Shown: piece by piece, positions 34,212 through 43,454 of the stretch
Layout: each line of letters starts with the position of its first letter
Position numbering within the stretch: the first letter of the stretch is position 1
Assembly: GCA_028283825.1 (NCBI GenBank)
Contig: JAPWJW010000001.1
Location: 186,001 to 250,000 of the forward strand
DNA length: 64,000 bases
Direction: 5' to 3'
Origin: Azospirillaceae bacterium
Lineage (GTDB): Bacteria > Pseudomonadota > Alphaproteobacteria > Azospirillales > Azospirillaceae
Program-made: the position numbers and the translations under genes
Notes under the pieces: generated by a model
The model's database searches: none
What the model saw: the letters and a program-made list of their open reading frames with translations, nothing else
Told to the model about the DNA's origin: nothing

Positions 34212-36371
34212 CTAACCCGCCGCTTTGACGACGCCCGAGGCCAGGGCTTCGTCTATGGCACCCGCCGACACGCCGACCTCCGCCAGGATGTCCCGGCTGT
34301 GCTGGCCCAGCAGCGGCGGCGCGCGTTCAAGGCGCAGGCGGAGATCACCGAAGTCCCATAGCGCCCCGATCTGCCGCAGGCTGCCATAGACCGGATGATC
34401 CAGGGCAACGCTGAGGCCCGAGGATTGGTTGACGGGATCGGCCAGGAAGGCCTGGCCGTTCGCCAAGGCAACGGGAGCGGCGTCTACCCCCGCCTCCGCA
34501 GCGATGCGCGCCGCTTGTTCAACACCGACATCCCGGAAGCGCGCTTCGGCGTCGGCCAGGGCATCCGGCGCCGCATGCGGCTGGTCCACCGCCAACCAGC
34601 CGTCACCGCATGGGTATAGCCGGCGTGTCGGTCCTACGCCCATCTGGCGTCGGTCCAGCTGAGCGGTGGGCGCCAGGCTCCCATCCGGCAGCACCAAGGT
34701 CTCCACCGTTGCCAGGCTGGCCCCCAGCAGCGACGCGGCCACGAATTCCCCCTGCCCCGTCGCGTCCCGGCGCAGCACGGCCAGCAAGGTACCGACGACC
34801 GACGCCAGCCCGCACAGATGATCCATCATGCCGAAGCGATGCCAGGCGGGCGGATTGCCCTCGCCCGCGCCGGCGGCTTCCCACCCCGACGCGGCCTGAA
34901 ACAGCTGGTCATAGCCTGGCCAGTCGCGGCGGGGCCCCTTGGCACCGTAGGAACTGACGTGGCAATAGACCGCCCTGGGGTTGCGGGCGTGGACGGCAGC
35001 GTAGCCAAAGCCCAGCTTTTCCGCCGCCATCATGCGCTGATTGTGGTGCACTACATCCGCCCAGTCGAACAGCCTGCCCAGCAAGGCGCTGGCCGCCGGG
35101 TCCTTGAGCTGCAGGGCGATGCCCCGCTTGTTGCGCTGACAGCCGTTGAAGGCCCAGTCGGCATGCCGCAAGGGGTCGCCCGACGTCGCCTCCACCTTGA
35201 TGACCTCGGCACCCAGGTCCCCCAGCAGCATGGGCGCCAAGGGGCCGGCCAGGAAGTTGCCGATGTCCAACACCTTCAGGCCATCCAGCGGCTGGGACAG
35301 GGCCTGCGCCGCCACCGTGGGTTCCGCCGCCAGCGGCACACCCTCATCCATCTGGATGGGGGAGCCCGGCTGGCGGGTGGCGCCAAGGCGGGGATCGTCC
35401 ACCGGCACGACATAGCCGTTGGCCTGCGTCTGTTCATCGAAATAGAGATCACCCATGGCCTGCACCGGCTGGGCCGGCACGTCTGACGCCCACAGTTCTT
35501 CCAGCCAATCCTGGCGCGGGCGGGTCTTGAAGATGGCCTCGATGGCCCCGCGATCATCGATGTACTTGATGATCGCCTTCTCATACTTGGCGTTCAGCCG
35601 CGCGCGCTCGACCCCATCCATGGCGTCCAGCGCCGCCTTGATGCCGGGCGCCTTCACCGGTTGCCCCATGGTGTGAACCCACCGACCGTCGCTGCATTCA
35701 AACAGCGTGGCACCCGCGTCCTTGGGCATGCCGAAGCGCAAGGCCGGCGTGGGCCGTTCCGCCGTCGACCAGTGCATCATCATCGGCACCAGGGCGCCCT
35801 GCAGCAGGCTGGTATGCACGGGGCCACCCCTGCCCTTGCGCCGTCGGGCATATAGCCGCGCCAATGCGCCGATGGCCGCCAGATAGGCGGCATGGTTGCT
35901 GCCCAATGGGAAGCGCAGCCAGACCGGCCCGTCACGCCCGATCGCCGCCTGCTCATCCAGGATGCCAGCCTTGGCCAGCACCAGGTTGTCGCGCACCGGG
36001 GTTTCGGCGTTGGGATGCCCGGCGGGCCAGCCGCCCACGGCAACGTGGATCAACATGGGGAATTGGGCGGTCAGTGTCGCGGCATCCAGCCCCAGAAGGC
36101 TGGCGGCCGTCGGCAGGCGATCGTGCACCAGGATGTCACTGTCGGCCAGCAGGGCCTGCAAACGGTGCCGGCCTTCCGTAGCGCCTAGGTCCAGCGCCAA
36201 TCGGCTTTTGCCGCGGTTCCACAGTGCGTCCTCCACCGGCGTGAAGGTGCTGGTGCCGTCGTCGATCTTCGTCACCTGGGCGCCCGCTTGGGCCAGAATC
36301 AAGCCGGCCATGGAGGCGGCCTGCCCACCCCCCAGGTCCAGCACGCGGATGTGGGAAAGGACGGTGGTCAT
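34212..36371 (-). CDS. Tandem (double) CaiB/BaiF CoA transferase with one apparently inactive half
   Basis: The 719-residue chain holds two class III CoA transferase domains, about 1-350 and 365-719. The second half keeps the catalytic Asp at about residue 517 (FGMMDHLCGLASVVG) and the start LKVLDIGNFLAGPLAPMLLGDLGAEVIKVE. In the first half the matching position is Asn159 (FPLGSNHAAYLAAIG), and the start reads LDLGGGQAASMAGLIL, so it probably lacks catalysis and serves a structural or binding role. Class III enzymes are interlocked dimers, so the fusion may form an internal pseudo-dimer. It overlaps the DUF2889 gene by 4 nt. Confidence 0.88.
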   Translation of the reverse strand: MTTVLSHIRVLDLGGGQAASMAGLILAQAGAQVTKIDDGTSTFTPVEDALWNRGKSRLALDLGATEGRHRLQALLADSDILVHDRLPTAASLLGLDAATLTAQFPMLIHVAVGGWPAGHPNAETPVRDNLVLAKAGILDEQAAIGRDGPVWLRFPLGSNHAAYLAAIGALARLYARRRKGRGGPVHTSLLQGALVPMMMHWSTAERPTPALRFGMPKDAGATLFECSDGRWVHTMGQPVKAPGIKAALDAMDGVERARLNAKYEKAIIKYIDDRGAIEAIFKTRPRQDWLEELWASDVPAQPVQAMGDLYFDEQTQANGYVVPVDDPRLGATRQPGSPIQMDEGVPLAAEPTVAAQALSQPLDGLKVLDIGNFLAGPLAPMLLGDLGAEVIKVEATSGDPLRHADWAFNGCQRNKRGIALQLKDPAASALLGRLFDWADVVHHNQRMMAAEKLGFGYAAVHARNPRAVYCHVSSYGAKGPRRDWPGYDQLFQAASGWEAAGAGEGNPPAWHRFGMMDHLCGLASVVGTLLAVLRRDATGQGEFVAASLLGASLATVETLVLPDGSLAPTAQLDRRQMGVGPTRRLYPCGDGWLAVDQPHAAPDALADAEARFRDVGVEQAARIAAEAGVDAAPVALANGQAFLADPVNQSSGLSVALDHPVYGSLRQIGALWDFGDLRLRLERAPPLLGQHSRDILAEVGVSAGAIDEALASGVVKAAG

Positions 36372-37087
36372 GGCGTGCCTCCGCGCAGCAAATCGTCAGC
36401 TTTATCGGAAAAATCCCGCCGGAATTCCGGCGACCGCCGGGCCATTGCCGCCACCGCCGGCTGGAAAGTGAAGCAGGCGCCCGCCATACGCGGCATCAAC
36501 GCCGCCGCCGTGTCCAGCCCGGTCATGGGAAGGTCGCGGCCACCCGACACCAGGATGCCCCGCCGCAGCATCTGGGCCGCCAGATGCAATGCCGATGGCA
36601 AACGGTCCATCCATTGAGCAAAGCGCCGCAAATCCTGGCCTGCCAGGTCGGCCGGCACGCTCAGCACCAATCCGGCCAGCCCCCAGGACAGCAGCGGCAC
36701 GCCATCACGACGGATCTCCGCCTGCCGAAGGCCGTCGACGGCGTCGCTGACCGTGATGTCATAGGTGATGGATACCGTTTCGCCGGCATGCGCCGCCGCC
36801 ACGACGAACAGGTCGTAATGATGGGTGCAGTGCATGTGGGGATCATCGGCATCGGCGGCGCCGGCCAGCGATGATCCAGGTAGCCGCGTCTCCAGAAAGG
36901 TGGCTGCCGCCGGGCACAGGCTCCAAGGCGCCCGCTCCGTGCAGGCCTCAAGGCGTGTCACCAAACCATCGGCGTGGTCCACCACCACCGTCATGTGGTG
37001 GAAGTCGTCCTCCACCGCCGCCGACACCCGGCCCGGCGCGGGCCGGATCAGGATGCGGCGGCGATACCCTTGGAAGTGGTCGGACAT
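36368..37087 (-). CDS. DUF2889 family protein
   Basis: The 239-residue protein resembles the DUF2889 family: an N-terminal RRRILIRPAPGRVSAAVEDDFHHMTVVVDH, a central ACTERAPWSLCPAAATF and the conserved CTHHYDLFVVAAAH. No function is established for the family. The Cys/His residues of CxAA and MHCTHHYDL could bind a metal, which is only a guess. It is tightly packed between a crotonase (3-nt gap) and the double CoA transferase (4-nt overlap), which argues for a role in the same CoA-ester pathway. Confidence 0.75.
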   Translation of the reverse strand: MSDHFQGYRRRILIRPAPGRVSAAVEDDFHHMTVVVDHADGLVTRLEACTERAPWSLCPAAATFLETRLPGSSLAGAADADDPHMHCTHHYDLFVVAAAHAGETVSITYDITVSDAVDGLRQAEIRRDGVPLLSWGLAGLVLSVPADLAGQDLRRFAQWMDRLPSALHLAAQMLRRGILVSGGRDLPMTGLDTAAALMPRMAGACFTFQPAVAAMARRSPEFRRDFSDKADDLLRGGTP

Positions 37088-37090
37088 GGT

Positions 37091-37885
37091 TCAATCGCCA
37101 GTGAAGTTGGGCCGACGCTTTTCCATGAAAGCGGTGACCGCCTCCTGATGATCCTTGGTGATGTTGGACAGGCCCTCATAAGCCATGCCCACGTCCAGTA
37201 CGGCCTGGGCCGCCTGCCGTAGCAGGACGTTGAGGGTGATCTTGGTACCGGCGACGGACTGCGTGGCGCTACGCGCGAACTTGGCGGCCCACTTCTCCGT
37301 CAGGGCATCCAACTCCGCCGACGGCACCGCAAAAGCGATCAAGCCGATGTCCGCCGCTTCACGCCCCAGGATAGGCTCGCCGGCCAGCAGATATCGCTTG
37401 GCCCGGGCATAGCCCACCAGGTGGGGCCACAGCAGCGCGCCGCCATCACCCGCCACCAGGCCGACATTGACGTGAGGGTCCAAGAACTTCGCCTCTTCAT
37501 CGGCAATGACGATGTCGCACAGCAGGGCGAGCGTGGCACCCAAGCCCACGGCGTCGCCATGCACCCGCGCCACCACCGGCTTGGGACAGTCGAGGACGGA
37601 GAACACCAGGCGGCGGGAATTGAATACGCCCTTGTAGAACAGGCCGGGATCATCGATCTTGCGCTGCATCTTCACGATGTCGCCGCCAGCGGAAAACACC
37701 GCCCCCGCCCCGGTCAGCACCACCACTTTCACCGCCGGGTCGAACGAGGCATCGACGAAGACATCCGACAACTGCCGGTTGGTTTCATCATCGATGATGT
37801 TGCGCTTTTCCGGATTGTTCAGCGTCACCCGTAGGACGGCGCCGTCCAGCACCACGTCGATCTTGTCATACCGCGCATAGGTCAT
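37091..37885 (-). CDS. Enoyl-CoA hydratase/isomerase (crotonase) family protein
   Basis: The 264-residue crotonase has LNNPEKRNIIDDE, the oxyanion segment VFSAGGDIVKM and VHGDAVGLGATLALLCDIVIA. The first catalytic Glu position reads GATLAL and the second FLDPHVNVGLV, so the two-Glu hydratase site is not conserved; isomerase or another activity is possible. Translation is placed at ATG 37885, with GGGAG about 10 nt upstream, although a TTG at 37906 is in frame. It lies 32 nt after the frameshifted ACAD. Confidence 0.85.
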   Translation of the reverse strand: MTYARYDKIDVVLDGAVLRVTLNNPEKRNIIDDETNRQLSDVFVDASFDPAVKVVVLTGAGAVFSAGGDIVKMQRKIDDPGLFYKGVFNSRRLVFSVLDCPKPVVARVHGDAVGLGATLALLCDIVIADEEAKFLDPHVNVGLVAGDGGALLWPHLVGYARAKRYLLAGEPILGREAADIGLIAFAVPSAELDALTEKWAAKFARSATQSVAGTKITLNVLLRQAAQAVLDVGMAYEGLSNITKDHQEAVTAFMEKRRPNFTGD

Positions 37886-37917
37886 CGGCGGTCTACTCCC
37901 GTTCAAATGAAGGGCCG

Positions 37918-39079
37918 TCAGGCGGCCCAGACTGTTCCCAGATCAATGGCTTCCGAGGCGTCGGCATATCGGCGCAGATGGTGTCCCTCGTCCCCGAACA
38001 GGCGGCCCAGGGCCCACCAGGCGGATGTAGTGGTGGCCAACGTCCAGCTCCTCCGACACGCCCATGCCGCCGTGCAATTGCACCGCGTATTGGCCGACGA
38101 AGCGGGTGGCGCGGCTGACCTGCGCCTTGGCGGCCGACAGGTCGCGCGCCCGGGCCACGTCCACCTGGTCCAGCGACAGTGCTGCGAAACAGGCCATGGA
38201 CCGGGCGGTCTCCACGGCGATGTACATGTCGGCCATCCGGTGCTGCAGCACCTGGAAGCGGGCCAGGGGCTGGCCGTACTGCTCGCGGGCGTTGGTATAG
38301 GCGATGGTGGTGTCCAGCAGGTAGGCGGCTGAGCCGGTGGCCTCGGCACAAGTGGCGGCGATGCCGTGGTCCAGCGCCCGCTCGATCAGCGGAACCGCCC
38401 CATCCACCGGGCCGATCACCGCCTCGGCACCCACCACTACGCCGGCCAGCGTCACCGCCGCGGCGCCGTGGCCATCGATCATGCGGAAGGGATGCCGTCC
38501 CAACCCGGCGGCGCCGGCATCGACCAGGAACAGGGTCACGCCGGGACGTTCGCCGTCCGCCCCCGCCGTCCGCGCCGCGACCAGGAACTGGTCGGCGCGA
38601 TCACCGTTGATCACCACCGCCATGTGGCCGTCCAGCACGTAGCCGCCGCCGCTCCGGCGTGCGGTCAGGGTTCCGAATGCGGGCCCATACAGGGGTTGGT
38701 TGCCGCAGGTCATCAGGGCCAGCTGGCGTTCCCCCGCGATCACCGGCGCCAGGGCGTCGCGCGCCTGCGCGCCGGGCAGGCTGTCCAGCAGCAGCCGGCC
38801 ACAGACCACGGCGGTGATGACGTACGGCTCGGCCACCAGATGGCGGCCCAGCCGGTCCATCACCACCAGCGTATCCACGGGCGATTCCGCGAAACCACCC
38901 GCTGCCTCCGGCAGGGCGGCGCCGACCAGGCCCAGATCCGCCAGCTCACGCCAGAAGCGCTGTTGCCCGGCCGGGTCGCGGATCAGGATGTCGCGGGCCC
39001 GCAGATCATAGCGGTCGGTCAGGAAGCGGTCGACGCTGTCGCGCAGCAGCACCTGGTTTTCAGTGTAGGAGAAGTCCAT
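37918..39079 (-). CDS. Acyl-CoA dehydrogenase, beta-type, frameshifted near the C-terminus
   Basis: The chain from ATG 39079 (GAGGA 8 nt upstream) is an ACAD of the shorter partner type: YTNAREQYGQPLARFQVLQHRMADMY and LHGGMGVSEELDVGHHYIRL. After YIRLV the frame turns to non-homologous GPGPPVRGRG and stops at 37943. In the next frame the expected ending ALGRLFGDEGHHLRRYADASEA continues to a stop at 37918. One extra G in the minus-strand GGG (38013-38015) explains the change. It is either a real indel, with a tail that might be tolerated, or a sequencing error. Its partner ACAD is 11 nt upstream. Confidence 0.85.
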
Positions 39080-39090
39080 GGGCCGTTTCC

Positions 39091-40275
39091 TCAAACCCGC
39101 AGGATGCGCTGGGCGATGATGTTGCGCTGGATCTCCGAACTGCCGCCGTAGATGGTCAGCTTGCGGCGGTCGAAGAACTGCTGCGCCAGGTGGGCAAGAT
39201 CGTCGGGCACCAGGGACTCACCGGCGGGCAGGCTCAAGGGGTGCACCAGGCCGGCCAAGCCGGCGGCATCCATCAGCAATTCGGTCAGCGCCTGCTGGAT
39301 CTCCCCGCCCCGCACCTTGAGGACGGAGACTTCAGGACCTGGCGCCTTTCCCGACAGCTCATCGGCCAGCACACGGTAGGCGGTGTAGCGCAACGCCAGC
39401 AGATCGGTCTCGATCAGCGCCGCGCGATCCCGCAGCCGCACATCGTCGCGCAAGGGGTGTCCATCGGGGCCGGATCGGCGCAGCAGGTCGCGCACTTGGC
39501 GCATCAGCTTCATGGACGGGCCAATGCCCGCACCCACCAGCCGTTCATGACCCAGCAGGAAGCGCGTGATTTCCCACGCCTGCCCCTCCCGTCCCACCAG
39601 GTTTTCAACCGGTACCCGCACATCCTCGATGCGTACCTCGTTGACAGCGTGGATACCGCCCAGGGTGTGGATGGGGCTGACCGTGATGCCCGGCTGATCC
39701 ATGTCGATCAGCAGGAAGGAGATGCCGGCCTGTTTCTTGGCCTCTTGCGAAGTACGCACCAGGCAGAAGATCCAGTTGGCATGCTGCGCGTGGCTGGTCC
39801 ACAACTTGGTGCCGGTAACGACATAGTGGTCACCATCGCGCACCGCCCGCATTTTCAGCGCCGCCAGGTCGGACCCGGCTTGTGGTTCGGAAAAGCCTTG
39901 GCACCACCAGTCGTCGCTGGACAGGATGCGGGGAAGGTGGCGGCGCTTCTGCGCATCCGTGCCGAATTCGATCAGCACGGGCCCCAGCAGATCGATGGCG
40001 GGAATGTTGGCGCGGGGCGCGCAGGCCAGCGCCGACTCCTCATCCCAGACGAAGCGCTCCAGCGGGCCCCAGCCCGTGCCGCCCCAATCCTTGGCCCAAC
40101 TGGGCGCCAGCCAGCCGCGCGCGGCCAATGTCCGCTGCCACGCCTGATGGTCGGCCTTGGGCACCTTCTCGCCATTGTAGACCCTACGCGCCAGCCCTGC
40201 CGGCAGATGTTCCGCGAAGAAGGCGCGGAATTCCTGGCGCAGCGCCTCCACTTCGGGCCCGATGTTCAAATCCAT
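39091..40275 (-). CDS. Acyl-CoA dehydrogenase, alpha-type subunit of a pair
   Basis: The 394-residue ACAD has GFSEPQAGSDLAALKMRA, VTGTKLWTSHAQHANW, and the C-terminal loop IYGGSSEIQRNIIAQRILRV. It carries the alpha-type features and is followed after 11 nt by the beta-type ACAD at 37918-39079, suggesting a heteromeric enzyme. MDLNIG at 40275 has GAGGAA about 8 nt upstream; the longer frame is an extension through the crotonase gene. It would take the acyl-CoA to the 2-enoyl form and pass electrons to ETF. Confidence 0.92.
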   Translation of the reverse strand: MDLNIGPEVEALRQEFRAFFAEHLPAGLARRVYNGEKVPKADHQAWQRTLAARGWLAPSWAKDWGGTGWGPLERFVWDEESALACAPRANIPAIDLLGPVLIEFGTDAQKRRHLPRILSSDDWWCQGFSEPQAGSDLAALKMRAVRDGDHYVVTGTKLWTSHAQHANWIFCLVRTSQEAKKQAGISFLLIDMDQPGITVSPIHTLGGIHAVNEVRIEDVRVPVENLVGREGQAWEITRFLLGHERLVGAGIGPSMKLMRQVRDLLRRSGPDGHPLRDDVRLRDRAALIETDLLALRYTAYRVLADELSGKAPGPEVSVLKVRGGEIQQALTELLMDAAGLAGLVHPLSLPAGESLVPDDLAHLAQQFFDRRKLTIYGGSSEIQRNIIAQRILRV

Positions 40276-40286
40276 GCTCGCGTTCC

Positions 40287-41075
40287 TCAAACACCACGGA
40301 ATTGCGGAGGGCGCCGTTCCTTGAAGGCGGTTCGCCCCTCGGCATAGTCCTGGGACAGGGTCAGCATGGGCTGCAGGTCGGCCTCCGCCGACAGCACCTG
40401 CTCCAGCGAGCCGCCGCGCGACATCACGCCCTTCATTGAGGCGAGCGCCAGTGGCGCCAGCTGGGCCAGGGTCCGCGCCACCGCCAGAGCGGCCGATACC
40501 GCCTCGCCGGCTGGCACCACTTGGTCGGTCAGGCCGACCGCCTGGGCTTCGGCCGCCTCTACCGGGCGACCGGTCAGCAGCATGTCGCGGGCGCGGGCCG
40601 GACTCAACCGCTGGGGCAGCGACCACATCAAGCCCGCGTCGGCGATCAGCCCCACCTTGGCGAAGGAAGCGCAAAATTTGGCCGTCTCGCTGGCCACCAG
40701 ATAATCGCAGGCCGCCGCCAGCGACAGGCCGGCGCCATAGGCGTAACCCTCCACCGCCGCCACCGTGGGCTTGGCTCCCGCCACCAGCAGGCGGACGATA
40801 TCCTGCAACACGGCAATATTGCGGCGGGTCCGCTGCGGATCGGGCGCGGGGTTGACCCCGTTGGCCGCCTTCACCTCTCCACCGGAGGAAAAATTTCCCT
40901 GTGCGCCGGTCAGGACGATGGCCCGGCAGTCGGGTGCGGCGGAAGCTTTACGAAGCGCATCCAGCAGCGCCTCGCGCATTTCCAGCGAAATGGCGTTGCG
41001 CCGGTCGGGCGCGTTCAGCGTCAGGATCAGGACGTCCCCATCCTGGCGACTCTCGATGACAGGCGTTGGGCTCAT
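40287..41075 (-). CDS. Enoyl-CoA hydratase/isomerase (crotonase) family protein
   Basis: The 262-residue crotonase has LNAPDRRNAIS, the oxyanion segment NFSSGGEVKAA and VEGYAYGAGLSLAAACDYLVA, ending in FKERRPPQFRGV. At the two hydratase Glu positions it reads GAGLSLA and CASFAKVGLI, so neither is Glu. An isomerase, hydrolase or ring-cleaving crotonase role is more likely than simple hydration. It is the first gene of the 12-gene minus-strand run and is divergent from the ADP-forming synthetase at 41307 across a 231-bp region. Confidence 0.87.
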   Translation of the reverse strand: MSPTPVIESRQDGDVLILTLNAPDRRNAISLEMREALLDALRKASAAPDCRAIVLTGAQGNFSSGGEVKAANGVNPAPDPQRTRRNIAVLQDIVRLLVAGAKPTVAAVEGYAYGAGLSLAAACDYLVASETAKFCASFAKVGLIADAGLMWSLPQRLSPARARDMLLTGRPVEAAEAQAVGLTDQVVPAGEAVSAALAVARTLAQLAPLALASMKGVMSRGGSLEQVLSAEADLQPMLTLSQDYAEGRTAFKERRPPQFRGV

Positions 41076-41306
41076 GGGTCTGGTGCTTCCGGGCCAGAGG
41101 GGTGTCGCGGCCCTGGTGCGGTGCCGTCTTCGCTTGGCTTCGATGTAACCCGGGGGTTTTGGAGCCGCCTAGCGTTTGGGCCGCAAGGTGGGGCCGTTAG
41201 CACATACATGCTGCTTCCCGGGCCCCGGCAGCCGTCCCCTTCCGCAGGCGGAAAAACGCTGACAGGAGTGGTTGGAGACAACGATCCCCCTATCGGTTTT
41301 CCGGAC

Positions 41307-43442
41307 ATGATGGCCGCCCCCCAACCCACCCCCTCCGTTGACGACACCACCGGCCTGGACGCCCTCTTCCAGCCCGGCAGCGTCGCGATCATCGGCGCCT
41401 CCAGCGACCAGCGCCGCTTCGGCGGCCGGCCCATCCAGTACATGCTGGAGGCCGGGTTCGAGGGAGGCATCTATCCCGTCAACCCGGCGCGGGTGGAGAT
41501 CCAGGGCCTGAAGTCCTATCCCTCCATCCTGGATATCGCCGGCCCAGTGGACTGCGCACTGCTGGCGGTCGGCGCCGACGTGACCCAGCAGACGGTCGAG
41601 GATTGCATCCGCAAGGGCGTGAAGGCAGCCGTGCTGTTCGGTGCCGGCTTTTCCGAAACGGGTGCGGAAGGGCGCGCGCGCCAGGATCGCCTGGTTGAAA
41701 CGGCGCGCGCCGGCGGCTTGCGCCTGCTGGGTCCCAACTGCATGGGCCTGATGAACGCCCGCAGCCGCTTCTATGCCACCTTCGCTTCCGCCCTGGAGGA
41801 AGGGGTGCGCCCGGCCGGCCGTATCGGAGTGGCCAGCCAGAGCGGCGGCTATGGCGGCTATCTCATGAAGCACGTCTTCCAGCGCGGCCTGGGCATCAGC
41901 CAATGGGTCACCACCGGCAACGAGGCCGATGTGGACGTGGGCGACGCCTTGCTCTGGATGGCGGGGCAGCCCGACACCGACATTCTGCTGGCCTATATGG
42001 AAGGGCTGCGGTCCAAGGACACGCTGGTCGCGGCGCTGGACCTGGCCCGGCGCAACCACAAGCCCGTTGTGGTGATGAAGGTGGGCCGCACCGCCGACGG
42101 CCGGGCGGCCGCGGCCTCCCACACCGCGTCGCTGACCGGTGAGGATGCCGTCTACGACAGCGTCTTCCGGGACTACGGCGTCCACCGCGCCCGCACCACC
42201 GAGGAATTGCTGGACCTGACCTACGCCCTCAGCAAAGGCCGGCGCCCAAGGGGACAGCGGGTCGGGGTCATCAGCATTTCGGGCGGTGTGGGTGTGCAGA
42301 TCGCCGATTTCGTGGGCGATGCCGGCCTTGCCATGGGGAAGGTGCCTGCGGAGACACAGGCGCGCCTCAAGGCGCTGGTCCCCCACTGTTCCCCGCACAA
42401 TCCCATCGACATGACGGGGCTGGTCACCACCAACCACGACATCATGGAGAAGACGCTGGACGCTGTGTTCGAAGCCGATGCCTTCGATGCCGTCCTGATC
42501 TTCCTGGGGATCGCCGGCGCCGCGCCCTCCATGGCGCGCCCGCTGCAGCAGGCCATCGCCAATGCCTGCGGCCGCCACCCGGACCGGCTGGCGCTGGTCT
42601 CCGTCACCACCAGCCCGGACATGGTGGCGGAATACGACGCCAAGGGCCTGCTGGTGTTCGAGGATCCATCACGCGCCATCGCCGCCCTGGCGGGCCTGGT
42701 GGGGTTTGAGCGCGCATTCGCCCAACCGCCGGCCGCTGAAACACTGCCGCCCCCGCCAGATGTGGTGATCCCACCCGATGGCCGGTTCAACGAGGCCCAG
42801 GCCAAGACGCTGCTGGCCGCCTGCGGCGTGCCCAGCCCGCAGGAGCGCCTGGTGGCCACAGCGGAGGCGGCGGCCGAAGCCGCGTCGGCCATCGGCTTCC
42901 CCGTCGCGGTCAAGGTGGTGTCCGCCGATATCCTGCACAAGACCGAAGTGGGCGGCGTTGCCCTGCGACTGACCTCGCCCCAGGCGGTGGCGGAGACGGT
43001 GCGGCAAATGGCTGAGACCATCCCCGCCCATCTGCCCCATGCCCGCATCGAGGGATACCTGGTGTCGGAAATGGTTACCGGCGGAGTGGAATGCATCGTC
43101 GGCATCCATGCCGACGAGACTTTCGGCCCCGTCGTCACCTTCGGCCTGGGCGGCACGCTGGTGGAGCTGATGCGCGATACCACTTGCCATGTGGCCCCGG
43201 TCAGCCCGGCCCAGGCGCTGGCCATGATCCGCAGCGTCCGCACTTTCCCCCTGCTGGATGGCTACCGCGGCGGCGCCCGCCATGACATCGAGGCATTGGC
43301 CCAGGCCATTTCCGGCCTGTCGATACTGGCCGCCGCCCATGCGGGCCGCCTTTCCACCATCGAGGTCAATCCCCTGGTGGTGCGTGCCGGTACCGGCGGC
43401 ATCGTGGCCTTGGACGCCGTCATCGAAACCACCAAAGCCTGA
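41307..43442 (+). CDS. ADP-forming acyl-CoA synthetase (acetate-CoA ligase family), second copy
   Basis: The 711-residue protein has the full domain set: the CoA-binding start GSVAIIGASSD, SQSGGYGGYLMK, the phosphohistidine loop AAASHTASLTGEDAV with H272, and the ATP-grasp part with PVAVKVVSADILHKTEVGGVAL and a C-terminal IEVNPLVV. It forms acyl-CoA with ADP release. The frame is open far upstream, but similarity begins at about MMAAPQ; the ribosome site before 41307 is weak (GGAG about 30 nt away), so the start is less certain than the frame. It leads a five-gene operon with ACAD, OYE, AMP-ligase and an isochorismatase-like gene. Confidence 0.88.
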   Translation: MMAAPQPTPSVDDTTGLDALFQPGSVAIIGASSDQRRFGGRPIQYMLEAGFEGGIYPVNPARVEIQGLKSYPSILDIAGPVDCALLAVGADVTQQTVEDCIRKGVKAAVLFGAGFSETGAEGRARQDRLVETARAGGLRLLGPNCMGLMNARSRFYATFASALEEGVRPAGRIGVASQSGGYGGYLMKHVFQRGLGISQWVTTGNEADVDVGDALLWMAGQPDTDILLAYMEGLRSKDTLVAALDLARRNHKPVVVMKVGRTADGRAAAASHTASLTGEDAVYDSVFRDYGVHRARTTEELLDLTYALSKGRRPRGQRVGVISISGGVGVQIADFVGDAGLAMGKVPAETQARLKALVPHCSPHNPIDMTGLVTTNHDIMEKTLDAVFEADAFDAVLIFLGIAGAAPSMARPLQQAIANACGRHPDRLALVSVTTSPDMVAEYDAKGLLVFEDPSRAIAALAGLVGFERAFAQPPAAETLPPPPDVVIPPDGRFNEAQAKTLLAACGVPSPQERLVATAEAAAEAASAIGFPVAVKVVSADILHKTEVGGVALRLTSPQAVAETVRQMAETIPAHLPHARIEGYLVSEMVTGGVECIVGIHADETFGPVVTFGLGGTLVELMRDTTCHVAPVSPAQALAMIRSVRTFPLLDGYRGGARHDIEALAQAISGLSILAAAHAGRLSTIEVNPLVVRAGTGGIVALDAVIETTKA

Positions 43443-43454
43443 ACGGGTCAGATC

